Source: Hyphomicrobiales bacterium
Lineage (GTDB): Bacteria; Pseudomonadota; Alphaproteobacteria; Rhizobiales; Beijerinckiaceae
NCBI GenBank assembly: GCA_028868735.1
Contig: JAGWTW010000020.1
Location: 1 to 41,440, forward strand
Direction: 5' to 3'
Length of the DNA: 41,440 bases
Below, one piece after another: positions 34,141 through 41,440 of the stretch (position 1 is its first letter; the number at the start of each line of letters is the position of its first letter). The notes under the pieces were generated by a model. It searched no databases, had not been told where the DNA came from, and saw nothing but the letters and a program-made list of their open reading frames with translations. The position numbers and the translations under genes are program-made.

Positions 34141-34692
34141 ATGCAGCCGATCCCGCGACCTTCGCTTGTCAGGTCCATGGCGCGGTTCCTGCGCTTTGCG
34201 CTGACGGCCGCGGCTCTTGCGTGCGCGACGCCCGCGCCAGCCGCCCCGCAGCAAATCGGGCCTGTCACCGGCCTTCCCCTGCCGCGCTTCGCCAGCCTGA
34301 AGTCCGACCGAGTCAACTTGCGGGAGGGGCCGTCCAAGGACCATCGGACGATCTGGATCTTCGAGCGAGCCGGCCTTCCCGTGGAAATTACCGCCGAATT
34401 CGACATTTGGCGGCGCATCCGGGATTCCGAGGGGTCCGAGGGCTGGGTGTTGCACTCGCTCTTGTCCGGCCGCCGCACTGGTTTGGTGGCTCCCTGGAAG
34501 AAGGGCGACACGTTCCCATTACGGACGACCCCTTCGCCCGATGCGCCCCTGCGCGCACAACTTCAGTCCGGCGTGATCGGGACGATCAAGTCGTGCAGCG
34601 GAACCTGGTGCCGGCTCGCCGGCGAGGGCTTCGACGGCTGGATCGAGCAAGACAAACTATGGGGCGTCTATCCGGGCGAGAAAGTCGAATAG
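34141..34692 (+). CDS. secreted SH3-domain protein
   Basis: This 183-residue protein has a signal peptide (MARFLRFALTAAALACATPAPA within the first 36 residues, given here in part) and two SH3b-like repeats. The first runs LKSDRVNLREGPSKDHRTIWIF to GSEGWVLHSLLSG; the second has PLRTTPSPDAPLRAQL and GWIEQDKLWGVYPGE. Such repeats usually bind cell wall or envelope components. In Rhizobiales this gene is often beside the hydroxyacid dehydrogenase, from which it is divergent here. The divergent gap 33948-34140 shows no promoter I can defend. Confidence 0.87.
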   Translation: MQPIPRPSLVRSMARFLRFALTAAALACATPAPAAPQQIGPVTGLPLPRFASLKSDRVNLREGPSKDHRTIWIFERAGLPVEITAEFDIWRRIRDSEGSEGWVLHSLLSGRRTGLVAPWKKGDTFPLRTTPSPDAPLRAQLQSGVIGTIKSCSGTWCRLAGEGFDGWIEQDKLWGVYPGEKVE

Positions 34693-34861
34693 CGCGGGGG
34701 CGCGGCGGATTGCGGCTCTTTGGCAACAGCCGTCGCCGATTGGACACAATCCGGGCGGCGTGGGTCCGACCGGCTTCCCGCCTCCGACACTGCTGTGTTA
34801 GAAGCCAGTCGATTTCATTCCGGAGGCGCTTCGCGCCGGTTCCGAGGGAAAACGACGCGAA

Positions 34862-35383
34862 ATGGCCGACCGGCGCTCCAGTTTCGAATACGAGGATCTG
34901 CTCGCCTGCGGGCGCGAGGAGCTGTTCGGCCCGGGCAATGCGCAACTGCCGCTGCCGCCGATGCTCATGTTCGACCGGATCACGGAAATTTCCGAGGCGG
35001 GCGGCGAGAACGGCAAGGGTTTCGCGCGGGCGGAATTCGACATCAAGCCGAGCCTCTGGTTCTTCGACTGTCATTTCAAAGGCAATCCCGTGATGCCGGG
35101 ATGCCTGGGACTCGATGCGCTCTGGCAGCTCACCGGTTTTTTTCTCGGTTGGCTCGGCAATCCCGGACGCGGCATGGCGCTCGGCGTCGGCGAGGTCAAA
35201 CTGACGGGTCAGGTTCGGCCGACCGTCAAGAAAGTTTCCTACGGAATCGATTTCAAGCGCGTCTTCAAGGGAAAGCTCGTCCTCGGCATCGCCGACGGCT
35301 GGGCGGAAGCCGACGGCGAGCGTATCTACGAGGCCAGGGATCTGAGAGTGGGCCTGCTGAAGGGCGAAGCCGCGGCGACCTGA
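34862..35383 (+). CDS. fabA: 3-hydroxydecanoyl-ACP dehydratase/isomerase
   Basis: This 173-residue hot-dog fold enzyme dehydrates 3-hydroxydecanoyl-ACP and isomerises trans-2 to cis-3-decenoyl-ACP, the branch point for unsaturated fatty acids. The catalytic His71 lies in [13 protein letters not shown] and Asp85 in LGLDALWQL, matching His70 and Asp84 of E. coli FabA. It is first in a fabA-fabB-fabI cluster. The upstream gap 34693-34861 has no evident terminator. The regulator gene irr, often next to fabA in rhizobia, is not here. Confidence 0.97.
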   Translation: MADRRSSFEYEDLLACGREELFGPGNAQLPLPPMLMFDRITEISEAGGENGKGFARAEFDIKPSLWFFDCHFKGNPVMPGCLGLDALWQLTGFFLGWLGNPGRGMALGVGEVKLTGQVRPTVKKVSYGIDFKRVFKGKLVLGIADGWAEADGERIYEARDLRVGLLKGEAAAT

Positions 35384-35433
35384 TTGCGACGGAATATCGT
35401 CGGCAAGGTCGACCCTCGGCGAGGGAGAGTGAA

Positions 35434-36657
35434 ATGAGGCGCGTCGTCGTCACAGGTATGGGCATCGTTTCGTCGATCGGCGCCAATACGCAGGAAGTCA
35501 CCGATTCGCTGCACGCCGCGCGTTCGGGCGTGGTGCGCGCCGAGGACTATGCAAAGCTAGGGTTCCGCTCGCAAGTTCACGGCGCGCCGACCGTGAAGGC
35601 CGAAGAGATCGTCGACCGTCGCGCAATGCGCTTTCACGGCGGCGGAACCGCGTGGGCGCATGTGGCGATGGAACAGGCGATCGCCGATGCGGGTCTCGAA
35701 GGCGGCGACATCTCGAACGAGCGCACGGGCCTGATCGTAGGTTCCGGCGGCCCCTCGACCCGCGCGCTCGTCGAGGCGGCCGACACGACCCGGAGCAAGG
35801 GCCCGAAGCGCGTCGGGCCGTTTGTCGTGCCGAAGGCGATGTGCTCGACCGCCTCGGCGACGCTCTCGACCTGGTTCAAGATTCGCGGCTCCAGCTATTC
35901 GATCTCGTCCGCCTGCGCGACCTCCAGCCATTGCATCGGCAACGCCGCCGAGCTCATCCAATGGGGCAAACAGGACGTCATGTTCGCCGGCGGGTGCGAG
36001 GAGCTCGACTGGACGCTCTCCGTCCTGTTCGACGCGATGGGCGCGATGTCCTCGAACTACAACGATCGTCCTGCCGTCGCTTCGCGCGCCTACGACGTCA
36101 ATCGCGACGGATTCGTGATTTCCGGCGGCGCAGGCATTCTGGTGCTGGAAGAACTCGAACACGCAAAAGCGCGCGGCGCAAAAATCTATGCCGAACTCGT
36201 CGGCTACGGCGCGAGTTCGGACGGCGCCGACATGGTTGCGCCATCCGGCGAGGGCGCGGCGCGTTGCATGCGCATGGCGCTGGCGGGCGTGAAGGCGCCG
36301 GTCGATTACATCAATCCGCACGCGACATCGACGCCGGTCGGCGATCTCAAGGAAATCGAGGCGATCCGCGAGGTGTTCGGCGTCGGCGACAAGTGCCCGC
36401 CGATCTCGGCGACGAAGTCGCTGACTGGCCATTCGCAGGGCGCGACCGGCGTGCATGAGGCGATCTATTCGCTGCTCATGCTCAAGAACGGCTTCATCTG
36501 CGAGAGCGCCAATATCGAGGATCTCGATCCGGCTTTCGCAGACATGCCAATTCTGAGGCAGCGTCGCGACAACGCCAGGATCGGAACGGTGCTGTCGAAT
36601 TCGTTCGGCTTCGGCGGGACGAACGCAACCCTCGTCTTCAAACATCTCGACGCCTGA
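35434..36657 (+). CDS. fabB: 3-oxoacyl-ACP synthase I
   Basis: This 407-residue KAS I condensing enzyme elongates cis-3-decenoyl-ACP made by FabA. The catalytic triad is present: Cys161 in [10 protein letters not shown], His in [11 protein letters not shown], and His in [10 protein letters not shown]. The Lys of the SATKSLTG motif is also present. [16 protein letters not shown] is a normal start, and GAGGGAGAG precedes the ATG at 35434. It lies 50 bp after fabA and 14 bp before fabI. Confidence 0.97.
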   Translation: MRRVVVTGMGIVSSIGANTQEVTDSLHAARSGVVRAEDYAKLGFRSQVHGAPTVKAEEIVDRRAMRFHGGGTAWAHVAMEQAIADAGLEGGDISNERTGLIVGSGGPSTRALVEAADTTRSKGPKRVGPFVVPKAMCSTASATLSTWFKIRGSSYSISSACATSSHCIGNAAELIQWGKQDVMFAGGCEELDWTLSVLFDAMGAMSSNYNDRPAVASRAYDVNRDGFVISGGAGILVLEELEHAKARGAKIYAELVGYGASSDGADMVAPSGEGAARCMRMALAGVKAPVDYINPHATSTPVGDLKEIEAIREVFGVGDKCPPISATKSLTGHSQGATGVHEAIYSLLMLKNGFICESANIEDLDPAFADMPILRQRRDNARIGTVLSNSFGFGGTNATLVFKHLDA

Positions 36658-36671
36658 GCGGAACCGGCCAG

Positions 36672-37508
36672 ATGGAATCGCACAGCAAGACGGGACTGAT
36701 GCAGGGGCGTCGCGGCCTGATTATGGGCGTCGCCAATTCGCATTCGATCGCCTGGGGAATCGCCAAGGCGCTCGCGGATCAGGGCGCAGAGCTCGCCTTT
36801 ACCTATCAGGGCGAGGCGCTGGGAAAGCGCGTCGCTCCGCTCGCAAGGGAAGTCGGATCCGATTTCCTCATGCCCTGCGACGTCGAAGACATCGCCTCGG
36901 TCGACGCGGTCTTTGGCGAAATGGCGAAGCGCTGGGGATCGATCGACTTTCTGGTGCACGCGATTGGTTTTTCCGACAAACGCGAATTGAAGGGCCGTTA
37001 CGCCGACACCTCGCGCGAAAATTTTTCGCGCACAATGGTCATTTCCTGTTTCTCGTTCACGGAAGTCGCCAAGCGCGCCGCCGACCTGATGCCGCGCGGC
37101 GGATCGATCATCACGCTGACTTACGGCGGCTCGACGCGCGTGATGCCGAATTACAATGTAATGGGCGTCGCCAAGGCCGCGCTTGAAGCCTCCGTCCGCT
37201 ATCTCGCTGCGGACTTCGGACCGCATGGCATCCGCGTCAACGCTCTGTCGCCGGGTCCCGTTCGCACGCTCGCCGGCGCAGGCATCTCCGATGCGCGATC
37301 CATGTATTCGTTCCAGCGCGCGCATTCGCCGCTGCGCACATCCGTTACGATTGAGAACATCGGCGGTTCGGCGCTCTACTTCCTGTCGGATCTATCGGCA
37401 GGCGTGACCGGCGAGGTTCATCACATCGACGCCGGCTACAACATCATCTCGATGCCGCGTCCGGAAGACATGCGCGCGCCGGCCAATGAAGCGGAAGCCG
37501 CCGAATAG
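36672..37508 (+). CDS. fabI: enoyl-ACP reductase (NADH)
   Basis: This 278-residue member of the SDR superfamily performs the last reduction of each fatty acid elongation cycle. The FabI-type cofactor motif GVANSHSIAWGIAKAL, the catalytic Tyr161 and Lys168 in PNYNVMGVAKAALE (spacing Y-x6-K) and the TGEVHHIDAGYNI ending are all present. Tyr151 is the second conserved tyrosine. It lies 14 bp after fabB in the fab operon. The hairpin just after the stop lacks a T-run, so the operon end is not clear. Confidence 0.96.
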   Translation: MESHSKTGLMQGRRGLIMGVANSHSIAWGIAKALADQGAELAFTYQGEALGKRVAPLAREVGSDFLMPCDVEDIASVDAVFGEMAKRWGSIDFLVHAIGFSDKRELKGRYADTSRENFSRTMVISCFSFTEVAKRAADLMPRGGSIITLTYGGSTRVMPNYNVMGVAKAALEASVRYLAADFGPHGIRVNALSPGPVRTLAGAGISDARSMYSFQRAHSPLRTSVTIENIGGSALYFLSDLSAGVTGEVHHIDAGYNIISMPRPEDMRAPANEAEAAE

Positions 37509-37704
37509 TCGATCCCGCAAATTTGGTTCACACGTGCAATGCACGATCGACAGCGGACGGACTTCGTCTGGCGCACTCGCGCACCATTGACGATCCTCGG
37601 CGTTCGGCGGTCGGCAACCGGCCACATTGCCAAACCTTAAGTTGAAGTGGCCAGACTTCGCGCGCTCACTTGCGCCATTGCAACGCTTCCCGAGGAGAAG
37701 CCAG

Positions 37705-38379
37705 ATGATAGCGCGCAAGTCAGTCGTGGTCGGCATGGTCGCCGCGCTGGGCGTCGCGGGGGCGGCAGCCGTCGCCAGCGCAGAATCACAAACGCCACCG
37801 GCGCCGCCGTCGGCGACAGAGACGGGCCCGGCCGGGTATGCCGGCTGGGGACCGCACATGGGCGGCCTTATGGATGGGATGGGCCCCGGCCAGTATGGCC
37901 GACATTTTTCCAAGGAAGACCGCGCAGCGTTCTTCGATGCGCGGGTCGCGGCGGTCCATGCGGGCCTGAAGCTCAGTCCTGATCAGGAAAAGTTGTGGCC
38001 GCCGGTCGAAAGCGCCGTGCGGGACATGGCCAGAACGATGTCCGACATACGCGAAAAGGCGGATGCATCCGGACGCCCGAAGGACCCGATCGAAGGCATA
38101 CAGCGCATGGCCGCGGCGTCTACAGCGCGCGGCGAAACCCTGAAAAAGGTCGCCGACGCTGCCGGACCGCTCTATGCGTCGCTGAGTCCGGAACAGAAAG
38201 AACGTTTGCCGTTGCTCGCGCGACCGGCCATGCGCGAGCGCGTTGGCATGTGGATGCGCGGCCACGGCATGCACTGGGGCTGGGGCCGAGATCGCGACGA
38301 AGGCGGCGGCTGGCGCCAGGGCGACGCCGACGGGCCGCGCATGGGACCTGGCATGATGGGCCCGGGCCACGACCGATAG
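37705..38379 (+). CDS. Spy/CpxP-like periplasmic protein (LTXXQ motif)
   Basis: This 224-residue protein has a signal peptide (MIARKSVVVGMVAALG to ASAE), a Pro/Gly/Met-rich segment, and two LTXXQ-like motifs (LKLSPDQEKLW and ASLSPEQKERL) in a helical core, as in Spy and CpxP chaperones. The C-terminus is rich in Gly, Met, His and Arg and may bind metals. A GAGGAGA site before ATG 37705 decides the start. The 196 bp upstream holds small dyads but no promoter I can support. Likely role: periplasmic chaperone or stress sensor, by family. Confidence 0.83.
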   Translation: MIARKSVVVGMVAALGVAGAAAVASAESQTPPAPPSATETGPAGYAGWGPHMGGLMDGMGPGQYGRHFSKEDRAAFFDARVAAVHAGLKLSPDQEKLWPPVESAVRDMARTMSDIREKADASGRPKDPIEGIQRMAAASTARGETLKKVADAAGPLYASLSPEQKERLPLLARPAMRERVGMWMRGHGMHWGWGRDRDEGGGWRQGDADGPRMGPGMMGPGHDR

Positions 38380-38385
38380 ATTGAA

Positions 38386-38414
38386 GAAAGAGGCGGGTCC
38401 GGCCCGCCTCTTTC
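38386..38414. terminator. bidirectional intrinsic terminator
   Basis: GAAAGAGGCGGG (38386-38397) pairs perfectly with CCCGCCTCTTTC (38403-38414) around TCCGG. The A and T runs at the stem ends provide a T-tract on either strand. It fills the gap between the convergent Spy-like and acyl-CoA synthetase genes. Confidence 0.85.
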
Positions 38415-40133
38415 CTAGTTCGAGAAGAACGCCCTCAGTTGCGGCTTCATGATCTTACCCGGCGCGTTGCGCGGCAGCGGGTCTCCAGAGAAGGCGATCC
38501 GAACGGGAACCTTGAATGCGGCGAGATGTTCGCCGACGAAGGCGCGCAATTCGTCCTCGCTCGCCGCCGCGCCGGGCTTCAGCGTCACGACCGCCGCCGG
38601 TTCCTCTCCGAGCGTACGATGCGGAAGACCAATGACGCCGGCGTCCATAACCGCAGGATGGCGGTACAGGACTTCCTCCACCTCGATGCAATAGATGTTC
38701 TCGCCGCCGCGGATCAGCATGTCCTTCTTGCGGTCGACGATATAGAGGAAGCCCTCCTCGTCGATCTTCGCGAGGTCGCCCGTCTTCAACCAATCGTCCT
38801 CGAACGCCTTCGCCGTCGCGTCCGGCTTGTTCCAGTAGCCGCGCACGATATCGGGCCCGCGCACCCAGAGTTCGCCGACCGCATTCGGCGGCAACGTGGC
38901 TCCGGCGTCGTCGACGATTTTCATGTCGCAAACGGGAATGCAGGGACCGGCGCTTTCGGGACGCCTCCGGTAGTCTTCAGCGCTGTGGCTCGTGAAGGTC
39001 GAGGTCGTTTCCGTCATGCCCCAGCCGATGCCGGGCGCCGATTTCGGAAATACTTCGACGATACGCTTGACGAGTTCGGAGGAGGCCGGCGCGCCGCCGT
39101 AGGACACGGCTTCGAGCGACGTCAGATCGTATTTCGGGCGGTCCGGATGTTCGATGATCTGCCACGCGATCGTCGGTACGCCGCCGGCGGATGTCACTTT
39201 CTCGCGTTCTATCAGCTGCATTGCGCGCGCCGGTTCGAAGCGGCGCATCATGACGATTTTCGAACCCGTCGCCAGCGAGGGGCACAGGATCGCGTGCGTG
39301 CCGGTCGTGTGAAAGAAGGGGATGGAGATCAGCGTGGCGCGCTGGATGTTCGGATCTGGCGTCGGCACAGGCTCGCCGCGCCGGACGAAGTTGCGCGCGC
39401 CGGCAAATTGCGCGGCGAGAATGGCGCAGGTCGAATTGCGATGCGTCTGGATCGCGCCCTTCGAATTGCCGGTCGTGCCCGACGTGTAGAGGATCGAAGC
39501 GTCGTCGTCGGGATCGACCGTCACGGACGGCAGCGCGCGCTCCGGCAGATTTTTCCAGTCGTTCGGCGCGCCGACGATCGATTCGAAGGCGATTGCGCCA
39601 GCAGGCGCAGCGCGCGTCACGACGATTTTCTCGAGCGCCGGGCATTCGGCGACATGCGCTTCGATGCGCGCAAACCGGTCGCCGTCCGCGATCAGCGCTT
39701 TTGCGCCGGAATCCTTGAGACCGTAGAGCAATTCCTCGCCTGACCACCAGCCGTTGAGCGGCGTCGCGATCGCACCGATGAGGACCGAGGCGAAAAAGGA
39801 AACCGGCCATTCCGGCAGGTTGCGCATGACGATAGCGACGCGATCGCCTTTCCCGACGCCTTGCGCGCTCAACCATTCGGCGAGCGCGAGCGCCGCACGA
39901 GAAAACGATTCGAACGAAATCCGTTCGTCCTCGTGCACGAGAAAGATCTTGTCGCCGTGCAGCCGACCCGCTGCGAAAACCTCCCGCAATGTCGGCGGCG
40001 CGTTTTTCCAGACGCGCATTGGGCGACCGCGAACGACCGCATCTGTCATTTCGAAGGGCGAGCCGGGCCCCGTCAGGATTTCGTGCGCACGCGCGAGCGA
40101 GACTGCGGGCCATGAGGCGGGGATGTCGGTCAT
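38415..40133 (-). CDS. acyl-CoA synthetase (AMP-forming, class I adenylate-forming)
   Basis: This 572-residue protein activates a carboxylic acid, probably a fatty acid, through an acyl-AMP. The P-loop-like motif ILYTSGTTGNSKGA, GWGMTETTS, the A8 region KTGDLAKIDEEGFLYIVDRKKDMLIRGG (in parts) and the C-terminal catalytic Lys in APGKIMK are all present. Chain-length specificity cannot be read. The ATG at 40131-40133 lies 10 bp after the SDR gene stop, so the two are an operon. With the partial phosphotransferase gene upstream the set resembles rhizobial acyl-CoA catabolic clusters. Confidence 0.92.
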   Translation of the reverse strand: MTDIPASWPAVSLARAHEILTGPGSPFEMTDAVVRGRPMRVWKNAPPTLREVFAAGRLHGDKIFLVHEDERISFESFSRAALALAEWLSAQGVGKGDRVAIVMRNLPEWPVSFFASVLIGAIATPLNGWWSGEELLYGLKDSGAKALIADGDRFARIEAHVAECPALEKIVVTRAAPAGAIAFESIVGAPNDWKNLPERALPSVTVDPDDDASILYTSGTTGNSKGAIQTHRNSTCAILAAQFAGARNFVRRGEPVPTPDPNIQRATLISIPFFHTTGTHAILCPSLATGSKIVMMRRFEPARAMQLIEREKVTSAGGVPTIAWQIIEHPDRPKYDLTSLEAVSYGGAPASSELVKRIVEVFPKSAPGIGWGMTETTSTFTSHSAEDYRRRPESAGPCIPVCDMKIVDDAGATLPPNAVGELWVRGPDIVRGYWNKPDATAKAFEDDWLKTGDLAKIDEEGFLYIVDRKKDMLIRGGENIYCIEVEEVLYRHPAVMDAGVIGLPHRTLGEEPAAVVTLKPGAAASEDELRAFVGEHLAAFKVPVRIAFSGDPLPRNAPGKIMKPQLRAFFSN

Positions 40134-40143
40134 GACGCCGCCT

Positions 40144-40908
40144 TCAGATGGTAGCGCCGCCGTCGACGACGAAATTCTGGCCGGTCACAAAGCTTCCGGC
40201 CTTCGACGCGAGGAATACCGCACAGCCGGCAATTTCGTCGGGTTCGCCGATTCGTTTCAGCGCCGCGCCTGCGGTCGAACGCTTCAATGTTTCGGGATTG
40301 TCCCACAGCGCCTTGGCGAAATCGGTCTTGATGAGACCCGGCGCAATGCAGTTCACCCGCACGTTGTCTGCGCCGTATTCGACAGCCAGATTGCGCGCGA
40401 GCTGCATGTCGGCCGCCTTGGAAATGCAATAGGCGCCGATCACTGGCGAGCCGCGCAGACCGCCGATCGAGGAGACGATCATGATCGAACCGTCCTTTCG
40501 CGCGCGCATTTCGGGCACGACCATCGAGATCAGCCAGTTGTTGGCGATGATGTTGTTCTCGAGGATCTTGCGGAAGGCGTCGTCAGAAATCTGCGCGAGC
40601 GGGCCGTAGTAGGGATTGGCGGCTGCGTTGCAGACGAGAATATGAATGTCGCCGAACGCCTTCTTGGTCTCGTCGACAAGGCGCTGCAACTCTTCCTTCG
40701 AGGAAATGTTGGCGGGGATCGCGATGGCGCGGCCTTCGCCGTATTTCGCATTGATTTCCTTCGCCACCTCGTTGCACGGCGCAGCCTTGCGCGAGGAAAT
40801 CACGACGCGCGCGCCGTGCTCGGCCATGCGCTCGGCAATTGCTTTCCCGATACCGCGTGAAGATCCGGTGATGATGGCGGTCTTGCCGGTGAGATCGAAC
40901 AGTTCCAT
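40144..40908 (-). CDS. SDR family oxidoreductase
   Basis: This 254-residue classical short-chain dehydrogenase has the cofactor motif TGSSRGIGKAIA, NAAANP, catalytic Ser147 in IVSSIGG, and Tyr160 and Lys164 in YCISK, plus the ending GQNFVVDGGATI. It is likely a 3-hydroxyacyl-CoA or related alcohol dehydrogenase, judged by its acyl-CoA synthetase neighbour; the substrate is an inference. The ATG at 40906-40908 has GAGGAAA upstream and is preferred over a further upstream ATG. Confidence 0.92.
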   Translation of the reverse strand: MELFDLTGKTAIITGSSRGIGKAIAERMAEHGARVVISSRKAAPCNEVAKEINAKYGEGRAIAIPANISSKEELQRLVDETKKAFGDIHILVCNAAANPYYGPLAQISDDAFRKILENNIIANNWLISMVVPEMRARKDGSIMIVSSIGGLRGSPVIGAYCISKAADMQLARNLAVEYGADNVRVNCIAPGLIKTDFAKALWDNPETLKRSTAGAALKRIGEPDEIAGCAVFLASKAGSFVTGQNFVVDGGATI

Positions 40909-40943
40909 GCGGCGTTTCCTCGTGGTTCTCATTGTTGGGACCG

Positions 40944-41026
40944 GTCATTGCGAGGTGAGCGAAGCAATCCACCTACCGACCTGATGCGGGGATGGATTGC
41001 TTCGTCGCTTTGCTTCTCGCAACGAC
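40944..41026. repeat. dispersed palindromic intergenic repeat
   Basis: GTCATTGCGAG...GCGAAGCAATCCA (40944-40971) is inverted against TGGATTGCTTCG...CTCGCAACGAC (40993-41026), with a six-base length difference between arms. This GTCATTGCGAG/AAGCAATCC element is one I recall as scattered between genes in many alphaproteobacteria. It separates the phosphotransferase gene from the SDR gene. Confidence 0.8.
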
Positions 41027-41054
41027 GGTTTGGTTCTTCGTCACATCAGGGGCG

Positions 41055-41440
41055 TCAGGCGCCGGCTCTCTTGGCGAAGGTCCACGAGGCTTCCGCCAGC
41101 GGACCGATGCGTTTGATCGTTTCCTTCGCCTGCGCGCTCGCGGCGGTGCCGTCGCGGACGCGGCCGGCGATGCCCTGCAGAATGCCGACGAGCCGGAACA
41201 GATTGTAGGCGAAGTACCAGTCGAGTTTGGGCAGGCCCGGCCGGTTTGTCGCCTTGCAGTAGATGGCGACCGCATCCTCCAGCGAGGGAATGCCGAGGGT
41301 CGCGATATCGACGCCGCCGAGCCCGCTGCGCCCATCCGGCGGCAGGAGCCACGAGCACAGGAAGTAGCTGAAATCCGCGAGCGGATCGCCGAGCGTCGCC
41401 AGCTCCCAGTCGAGTACGGCGACGACCCTGTTGGCGTCCT
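41055..41440 (-). CDS. phosphotransferase family (APH-like) protein, 5' part beyond window
   Basis: Only the C-terminal 128 residues are present; the gene enters from the right edge. VVAVLDWELATLGDPLADFSYF is the metal-binding (DFG-like) motif of the aminoglycoside phosphotransferase/ACAD10-type kinase family, followed by YFAYNLFRLVGILQGIAGR. Family members next to acyl-CoA dehydrogenases and SDR genes are thought to act in acyl-CoA catabolism, not antibiotic resistance. The stop is TGA at 41055-41057. Genes upstream would tell which pathway this operon serves. Confidence 0.88.
   Translation of the reverse strand, partial: DANRVVAVLDWELATLGDPLADFSYFLCSWLLPPDGRSGLGGVDIATLGIPSLEDAVAIYCKATNRPGLPKLDWYFAYNLFRLVGILQGIAGRVRDGTAASAQAKETIKRIGPLAEASWTFAKRAGA

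Noticed and set aside
34693..34861. Irr/iron-responsive box upstream of fabA
   Set aside because: Only a half-site-like GTTAGAA is present, with no inverted partner.
37508..37551. Hairpin after fabI (GTCGATC/GATCGAC with inner CGTGC/GCACG) as a terminator
   Set aside because: No T-run follows, and the outer and inner stems are short with a large loop between them.

Overview
The window is a gene-dense, GC-rich stretch of an alphaproteobacterial chromosome. It most resembles the order Hyphomicrobiales (Rhizobiales), possibly the Beijerinckiaceae/Methylocystaceae side; the family is a guess. The evidence is the gene content and order (rimP-nusA-ylxR-infB-rbfA-truB-rpsO-pnp, then fabA-fabB-fabI), a ligase-associated DNA repair set, a caspase-like protein with a Cys-rich tail, and two palindromic intergenic repeats of a kind scattered through rhizobial genomes. 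I see no insertion sequence, phage, CRISPR array, tRNA or rRNA.

Layout. 1-2.1 kb, minus strand: 5' part of rpmI (L35) with its own promoter and a terminator-like leader, then a membrane-anchored PQQ-type dehydrogenase. 2.3-5.9 kb, plus strand: iorA-iorB, an indolepyruvate oxidoreductase pair. 5.9-12.4 kb: a four-gene ligase-associated DNA damage response set split into two divergent pairs (helicase-pdeM leftward, exonuclease-ligase rightward). The gap between the pairs holds a strongly folded segment (about 9175-9352) and an unrecognised small secreted protein. 12.4-15.4 kb: a sodium:solute symporter-like permease, a LuxR-type response regulator and a small membrane protein. 15.4-19.6 kb, minus strand: DUF952 protein, pyrD, a secreted caspase-family protein and two small secreted proteins; the first of these shares the caspase protein's C-terminal Cys motif. 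19.8-20.8 kb: a self-cleaving S24-type repressor with a palindromic operator, and a VOC protein.

20.8-31.6 kb is the transcription/translation block rimP-nusA-ylxR-infB-rbfA-truB, a winged-helix protein, rpsO and pnp. It begins with a clear promoter and an intrinsic terminator placed before rimP, which suggests attenuation. The rpsO-pnp gap holds four successive hairpins, and pnp ends in a strong terminator. 31.6-34.7 kb: a lipoprotein alpha/beta hydrolase overlapping a D-2-hydroxyacid dehydrogenase, with a divergent SH3-domain protein. 34.8-37.5 kb: fabA-fabB-fabI, the unsaturated fatty acid branch. 37.7-38.4 kb: a Spy/CpxP-like periplasmic protein. 38.4 kb to the end, minus strand: acyl-CoA synthetase, SDR oxidoreductase and a partial phosphotransferase-family gene, a likely acyl-CoA catabolic operon.

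The most unusual points are the folded segment and secreted protein inside the repair locus, the caspase/small-secreted-protein operon with a shared terminal motif, and the structured leaders of rimP, pnp and rpmI. All annotation is from reading the sequence; no database search or folding program was run.
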